From Fulvivirga sp. M361 (GTDB lineage: Bacteria > Bacteroidota > Bacteroidia > Cytophagales > Cyclobacteriaceae), in assembly GCF_007097395.1 (NCBI RefSeq), contig NZ_VKDC01000011.1:1-64000 (forward strand): a stretch of DNA of 64,000 nt, read 5' to 3'. Positions 60,018 through 64,000 of the stretch are shown piece after piece. The translations under genes and the position numbers were made by a program. The notes under the pieces were generated by a model that was not told the origin of the DNA, made no database searches, and worked only from the letters and a program-made list of their open reading frames with translations. How positions within the stretch are numbered: position 1 is the stretch's first letter; every line of letters begins with the position of its first letter.

Positions 60018-61529
60018 TTACTCCCCTTGCCCTAAGGAAAACCCTATGCGATCGCCGAATTTATATAAGTTTTCGGTTTTGATGACATCAAAGCCACCTG
60101 CATTTAACTTCGATAAGAGCGCCACTATATCTTCGTAGTTGACTTCCTCATACTTGGTGGGTTTACTGGTCAAGTCCGATGTTGTGCATACAAAACGACA
60201 TCTCCAATGATCTGTGCAGAACGTTTCCGGTAGTCCATCGGGGTAAACCTTAACCCCACGGTTAGTAATCATTTTCAATTTCATTCGATACGCATTCAAC
60301 GCTTCCAATGACTTTCCAAGTTTATTAGCATCATTTTCCGGCCAATCAAGGAAAACATCTACCCCAACTAGTTTCTTAGTAGTGGCTTTTCGTTTAAACT
60401 CAGGAATTTCCATTTTCCCTGTACCTTCTATCAACCTGCTGGGTTTCAAATGCTCAGGCTCCATGCCCAATCGCGCTATGACTTCATCAGCAAAATCCTC
60501 AGTGGATACCTTTTTCTTACTTTCTTGTGTAAAAATATCTTGTGTATGATAGCCTGACTCAATAGTAGCAAGCCATGCATTTTTAACTTTATCAGCCACA
60601 TCTGACTGACCTATATGTGCCAACATCATAACAGCCCCATTGAGCAATCCTGACGGGTTAGCCACATTCATACCGGCTATATCAGGCGCTGATCCATGAA
60701 TAGCTTCAAACATGGCTATATCTTTTCCAATATTTGCGGACCCGGCCATTCCTACCGAGCCAACCATTTCGGCAGCTACATCAGATACAATGTCACCGTA
60801 CAAATTAGAAGTTACCACCACATCATAATCTGCAGGCCGGGTTGCCAGACGAGCGGTAGCAATATCAATGATCTGAACATCTTTTTCAATAGCAGGATAC
60901 AGCTCGCCAATTTCGTCAAATACCTTGTGGAAAAGACCATCGGTAAGCTTCATGATATTGTCTTTAAGCATACAAGTAACCTTCTTACGACCATAGGCCT
61001 TAGCATACTCAAAAGCATAACGCACTATTTTTTCACAACCTGGTCTTGTAATAAGTTTTAAGCATTGTACTACATCCTGTGTTTGTTGATGTTCGATCCC
61101 CGCATACAGGTCTTCCTCATTTTCACGGATAACCACTACATCCATGGTAGGGAAATAGGTCTGCACGTAAGGGGATAAAGACATGACGGGTCTTACGTTG
61201 GCAAAAAGCCCCAGCGACTTACGCATGGTAACATTTAAACTTTTATACCCCTTTCCCTGAGGTGTAGTAATAGGGCTTTTCAGAATAATTTTATTCTTCC
61301 TGATCACATCCCAGGACTCCGGTGTAATACCAGATGAATTACCGGAAAGATAAACTGCTTCACCTACATCAATAAAAGTAGGTTCAATGCGCGCCCCTGC
61401 AGCGTCTAATATGCGAAGCGTAGCGTCCATAATTTCGGGCCCAATGCCATCGCCTTTGGCAACGGCAATCTTCACGGCCTCCTTTTCATTCAGCTCAAAA
61501 GAATTAGACTCAAGTGAAAGGCTTTTCAT
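60018..61529 (-). CDS. icd: NADP-dependent isocitrate dehydrogenase (Thermus-type)
   Basis: 503 residues from ATG 61529 (a longer start would run through the palindrome). VKIAVAKGDGIGPEI opens the fold and RPVMSLSPYVQTYFPTMDVV precedes the substrate motif RENEEDLYAGIEHQ. The signature is NLYGDIVSDVAAEMVGSVGM and the cofactor loop EAIHGSAPDIAGMNVANPSG. The C-terminal about 150-residue extension, ending FGDRIGFSLGQGE, is typical of the long Thermus-like form. It converts isocitrate to 2-oxoglutarate and CO2 in the TCA cycle. The 17-bp palindrome is 18 bp upstream. Confidence 0.93.
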   Translation of the reverse strand: MKSLSLESNSFELNEKEAVKIAVAKGDGIGPEIMDATLRILDAAGARIEPTFIDVGEAVYLSGNSSGITPESWDVIRKNKIILKSPITTPQGKGYKSLNVTMRKSLGLFANVRPVMSLSPYVQTYFPTMDVVVIRENEEDLYAGIEHQQTQDVVQCLKLITRPGCEKIVRYAFEYAKAYGRKKVTCMLKDNIMKLTDGLFHKVFDEIGELYPAIEKDVQIIDIATARLATRPADYDVVVTSNLYGDIVSDVAAEMVGSVGMAGSANIGKDIAMFEAIHGSAPDIAGMNVANPSGLLNGAVMMLAHIGQSDVADKVKNAWLATIESGYHTQDIFTQESKKKVSTEDFADEVIARLGMEPEHLKPSRLIEGTGKMEIPEFKRKATTKKLVGVDVFLDWPENDANKLGKSLEALNAYRMKLKMITNRGVKVYPDGLPETFCTDHWRCRFVCTTSDLTSKPTKYEEVNYEDIVALLSKLNAGGFDVIKTENLYKFGDRIGFSLGQGE

Positions 61530-61547
61530 AAGTTCTACATTTATATT

Positions 61548-61564
61548 TAATAGTATTACTATCA
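61548..61564 (-). promoter_or_regulatory. Regulon palindrome, site F (icd)
   Basis: TAATAGTATTACTATCA on the plus strand; perfect core, 18 bp from the icd ATG. Confidence 0.7.
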
Positions 61565-61820
61565 AAGAACAAACCAACACCCCGGAAGTTCAGATTTTAC
61601 ATAATTTATTTATCATGGGGAATACTTATTCAATACACTCAACTTCAAACCAAGAATAATTATACCTCCATCAAGAATTATAAAGAATACGTATGTGTTT
61701 GAAGCTTAAACTATTTTATGATTCCCCCAAAATGATTAACATGGGCCTTTCTTTAAAGGGTAAAGCCTGTAAAAGAATGTCTTACATGAATAAAACACAG
61801 CCTCTTTGACAGGTTAATAA

Positions 61821-62417
61821 ATGACTGAAAAACAATTATGGCAACGATTTAAAGAAGGGAGTGAAGAAGCCTTTTCCAACATATATCACACCCATTACAA
61901 TGTATTATATAATTATTTAAACAAAATAGGCAGGGATGAAAATTTGAGCAACGACTGCATCCAGGACTTGTTTTTCAAACTCTGGCGTGACCGAGAGAAA
62001 TTAGGAGATATACAGTCTATTAAGTTTTACCTTCTTACCTCAGCCAGAAGAGCTATTCTCAAAAAAATTAAAAAGGAAAGGGCGTTTGATAAAAAAATCA
62101 AAGCAGCAGGATACCACGAAACGGACATCACATTTGCACAGGAAGAACTATTGATCCATGATGAAGAAGCAGCTGAGCTCAAGAAGAAAATAGCCGACTT
62201 GCTAAATTCGTTGCCCAAAAGACAAAAGGAGGCCATTTACCTTAAATATTACGAAGGCCTCTCTTACGATGAAGTAGCTGAATTGATGGAAGTCAATTAT
62301 CAATCGGTCGTAAACCTCATTTATAAAGCTTTCCAAACATTCAAGAAGCATGACTTATTACAGTCTCTAAAACATTGGTGCATCTTTCTTTTACTGCGTC
62401 ATCTTTTTCAACAGTAA
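61821..62417 (+). CDS. ECF sigma factor (FecI-like)
   Basis: 198 residues. Region 2: EEAFSNIYHTHYNVLYNYLN, DCIQDLFFKLWRDREKLGDI; region 4: LNSLPKRQKEAIYLKYYEGL, YDEVAELMEVNYQSVVNLIY. This is the Bacteroidota FecI-like/Sig70-19 type that is encoded next to FecR and SusC-type receptors. The following genes confirm this: FecR and a SusC-like gene, all on the plus strand. It presumably drives the expression of this receptor system in response to substrate. Confidence 0.93.
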   Translation: MTEKQLWQRFKEGSEEAFSNIYHTHYNVLYNYLNKIGRDENLSNDCIQDLFFKLWRDREKLGDIQSIKFYLLTSARRAILKKIKKERAFDKKIKAAGYHETDITFAQEELLIHDEEAAELKKKIADLLNSLPKRQKEAIYLKYYEGLSYDEVAELMEVNYQSVVNLIYKAFQTFKKHDLLQSLKHWCIFLLLRHLFQQ

Positions 62418-62516
62418 AATTTATTCAGAAAAAATTTAGGGGAGAAGAGTATAGAACACAGCCATGTGTCTCTTCCATAGTAGGCAACAACCAAATAGTA
62501 TTGAAATCAACGTAAA

Positions 62517-63542
62517 ATGAAAACGCCAGAAGAATTAATATCGGATAGTTCTTTTCAGAACTGGGTGCACAAAACGCATCGTGGAGACCAGGAGTTTTGG
62601 GAAAGGTGGGTACAAGACCACCCTGAACAAAAGGACCAGGTAGAGATTGCCATTGCAATGATCCGTGGGATCAATTTCAAAAAAGACGCCGGCCTCTCTA
62701 AAGAGGAAGTTAGTGCTCGATTTGCTGAACTCAATACCTCTATCGAAAATAGAGCAACAAAACACATTACTTCAATAAGCTGGAAAACACTGTACAGAGC
62801 AGCTGCCATCTTCATTGGAGTAGCAGCAATAGGGTTAGCACTCTGGAACAGTGCTATTTTCAGTAATCAAAAAGAACATCGCACTGACTTTGGTGAGATA
62901 GCATCAGTTACATTACCAGATGGTTCCGAAGTATTATTAAATGGAAATTCAACACTTATTCACAGCAAAAGTTGGAGTGAGAACGAACCAAGAGAAGTAT
63001 GGTTAAAAGGGGAGGCTTTTTTCAATGTAAATAAGCAATTAAAAAAAGATAAAGATGGAAACCCTGTCTCCTTTGTAAAATTCATCGTCCACGCATCAGA
63101 TTTAAACGTGCAGGTAATTGGTACTGAGTTCAATGTAAGGGACCGGCGAGGAGAAACGTATGTAGTATTGAATTCAGGAGAAGTAGAATTAATTAAAGCA
63201 ATTACAACGGACACTTCCGTGATATCTATGGTTCCCGGAGAAATGGTAAAAACGATCAAAGGTTTTGCATCTTTTGAAAAGAAAAAGGTGGACCCCGAAA
63301 AGTACATTTCCTGGACAGGGAATAAATTGATATTTGACGCCACCCCTCTGGATGAGATCATACTCATTCTGGAGGATACTTATGGGTTCAAAACACACCT
63401 TAAAGATGCTTCGCTGACAGACAAAAAACTTACTGGTGAATTATCAGTAGAAAGCGCAGATGACCTCATTAATGCACTTTCAATTGCTTTAAGTATAAAA
63501 ATCACAAGAAAAGACAAAGAACTGGTTATGGATAACTATTAA
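62517..63542 (+). CDS. FecR family anti-sigma factor
   Basis: 341 residues. An N-terminal cytosolic sigma-binding segment (EELISDSSFQNWVHKTHRGD), one transmembrane helix (about 93-110, AAAIFIGVAAIGLALW) and the periplasmic FecR domain (about 120-225, HRTDFGEIASVTLPDGSEVL, LKGEAFFNV, FIVHASDLNVQVIGTEFNVR). A DUF4974 C-terminal domain (about 265-341, NKLIFDATPLDEIILILEDT) contacts the receptor plug. It is 99 bp after the sigma gene and 51 bp before the SusC-type gene. Confidence 0.93.
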   Translation: MKTPEELISDSSFQNWVHKTHRGDQEFWERWVQDHPEQKDQVEIAIAMIRGINFKKDAGLSKEEVSARFAELNTSIENRATKHITSISWKTLYRAAAIFIGVAAIGLALWNSAIFSNQKEHRTDFGEIASVTLPDGSEVLLNGNSTLIHSKSWSENEPREVWLKGEAFFNVNKQLKKDKDGNPVSFVKFIVHASDLNVQVIGTEFNVRDRRGETYVVLNSGEVELIKAITTDTSVISMVPGEMVKTIKGFASFEKKKVDPEKYISWTGNKLIFDATPLDEIILILEDTYGFKTHLKDASLTDKKLTGELSVESADDLINALSIALSIKITRKDKELVMDNY

Positions 63543-63593
63543 TTATCCAAGCCAAGCAGTTCGTCTATTACAATTAATGAAAGGTATAAGCCT

Positions 63594-64000
63594 ATGAAAA
63601 CACTGTACAAACTAAAGATCTTTTTGACCTTAATCAACCTATTTTGCTTGCATATGCTGACGCAGGCTACAAGTGCTCTGCCCCTGGCCCAAAATGTAAA
63701 CTTATCCAATGAATACCTGGTAAGTAACCAAGGCGCCGTACCATTAATAGAGGCCCTGGAACAAATCAAAAAAACGCGAAACGTAGACTTTCTTTATGAA
63801 CAGCATAACCTGAAAGATAAGTACATCATACCAGTAGAGGACAAAAGCAAGCGTAGTATTGAAAACCTACTCAAAGAGGCCCTGGGAACATTTGGTCTGA
63901 TGATTAAAAAAGTAAAAAAGAATACCTATGCCATTGTTCCACGATCTGAAAAGAAAACACTGAGAAAGATCAAAGCAAGGGCATACAATCAAGGGGGACT
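63594..64000 (+). CDS. SusC/RagA-type TonB-dependent receptor, N-terminus only
   Basis: 135 codons to the window edge, from ATG 63594. Signal peptide (MKTLYKLKIFLTLINLFCLH, ending about residue 31), then an STN (secretin/TonB short N-terminal) domain with PLIEALEQIKKTRNVDFLYE and IENLLKEALGTFGLMIKKVK. STN domains at this place contact FecR and are found in receptors that signal to ECF sigma factors. The carboxypeptidase-like, plug and barrel domains would lie outside the window. An ATG at 63577 hits a stop after six codons. Confidence 0.85.
   Translation, partial: MKTLYKLKIFLTLINLFCLHMLTQATSALPLAQNVNLSNEYLVSNQGAVPLIEALEQIKKTRNVDFLYEQHNLKDKYIIPVEDKSKRSIENLLKEALGTFGLMIKKVKKNTYAIVPRSEKKTLRKIKARAYNQGG

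Noticed and set aside
61530-61580. N-terminal extension of isocitrate dehydrogenase
   Set aside because: It would read through the palindrome; family members start near MKSLSLES-like sequence.

Overview
The window looks like chromosomal DNA of a free-living, probably marine or soil, member of the Bacteroidota. A Cytophagia or Fulvivirga-like lineage is my inference. The reasons are: several very large secreted proteins with type IX secretion C-terminal signals (type A at 12311-15433 and 15811-18096, gliding-motility type B at 21934-26379), SprB repeats, a PorP/SprF-like outer membrane protein, a FecI-FecR-SusC start at the right edge, many lipoproteins with a Cys-Asp/Ser-rich lipobox, AT-rich spacers without Shine-Dalgarno sequences, and TAnnTTTG-type -7 promoter boxes. 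I saw no rRNA, tRNA or CRISPR array.

Layout. 1-0.6 kb: a PadR regulator whose partner ABC permease gene is cut off after about 46 codons, apparently by an IS66-like element that runs out of the window. 0.9-4.8 kb: a secreted S41-like protein lacking the usual serine, a secreted DinB protein, and a solitary TIR-SIR2 fusion protein (candidate anti-phage NADase). 4.9-9.4 kb: two separate TetR-SDR modules, each with its own palindrome placed before both the regulator and the reductase, flanking a DUF1080 lipoprotein. 9.7-12.2 kb: a DsbA-like protein, gene debris including a CHAT-domain tail, and an unknown secreted protein. 12.3-29.2 kb: large surface proteins, a methyltransferase, an NTF2-like protein, an AlkD glycosylase, the PorP/adhesin pair, and a LytTR two-component system. 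29.6-36.5 kb: envelope lipoproteins and a broken catalase gene followed by its usual ankyrin partner. 36.6-48.6 kb: mixed metabolism (a P-loop DUF1611-like protein plus isoaspartyl peptidase, HAD phosphatase, dolichyl-phosphate mannose synthase-like enzyme, MFS, LolC/E-like permease, NamZ-like DUF1343, fmt, BLUF, a repeat lipoprotein, folA, CutA). 48.6-61.6 kb: a cluster of transcription units that share a 17-bp palindrome. 61.8-64 kb: ECF sigma, FecR and the start of a SusC-type receptor.

The most striking observation is the shared palindrome TnATAGTAwTACTATnA (w = A/T; at most one or two deviations). It occurs six times between 49.1 and 61.6 kb, each time directly upstream of a gene: ECF sigma-cutA; TetR-ABC-HlyD-TolC; the divergent UspA / SbtA-SbtB pair; TPR-DUF2188; a 102-residue unknown; and NADP-type isocitrate dehydrogenase. 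This looks like a local regulon, most economically governed by the TetR protein encoded inside it. It joins a type I-like exporter with a degenerate ATPase site, bicarbonate uptake with its PII-like regulator, and a CO2-releasing TCA enzyme. The TIR-SIR2 fusion is the second candidate for something undescribed.
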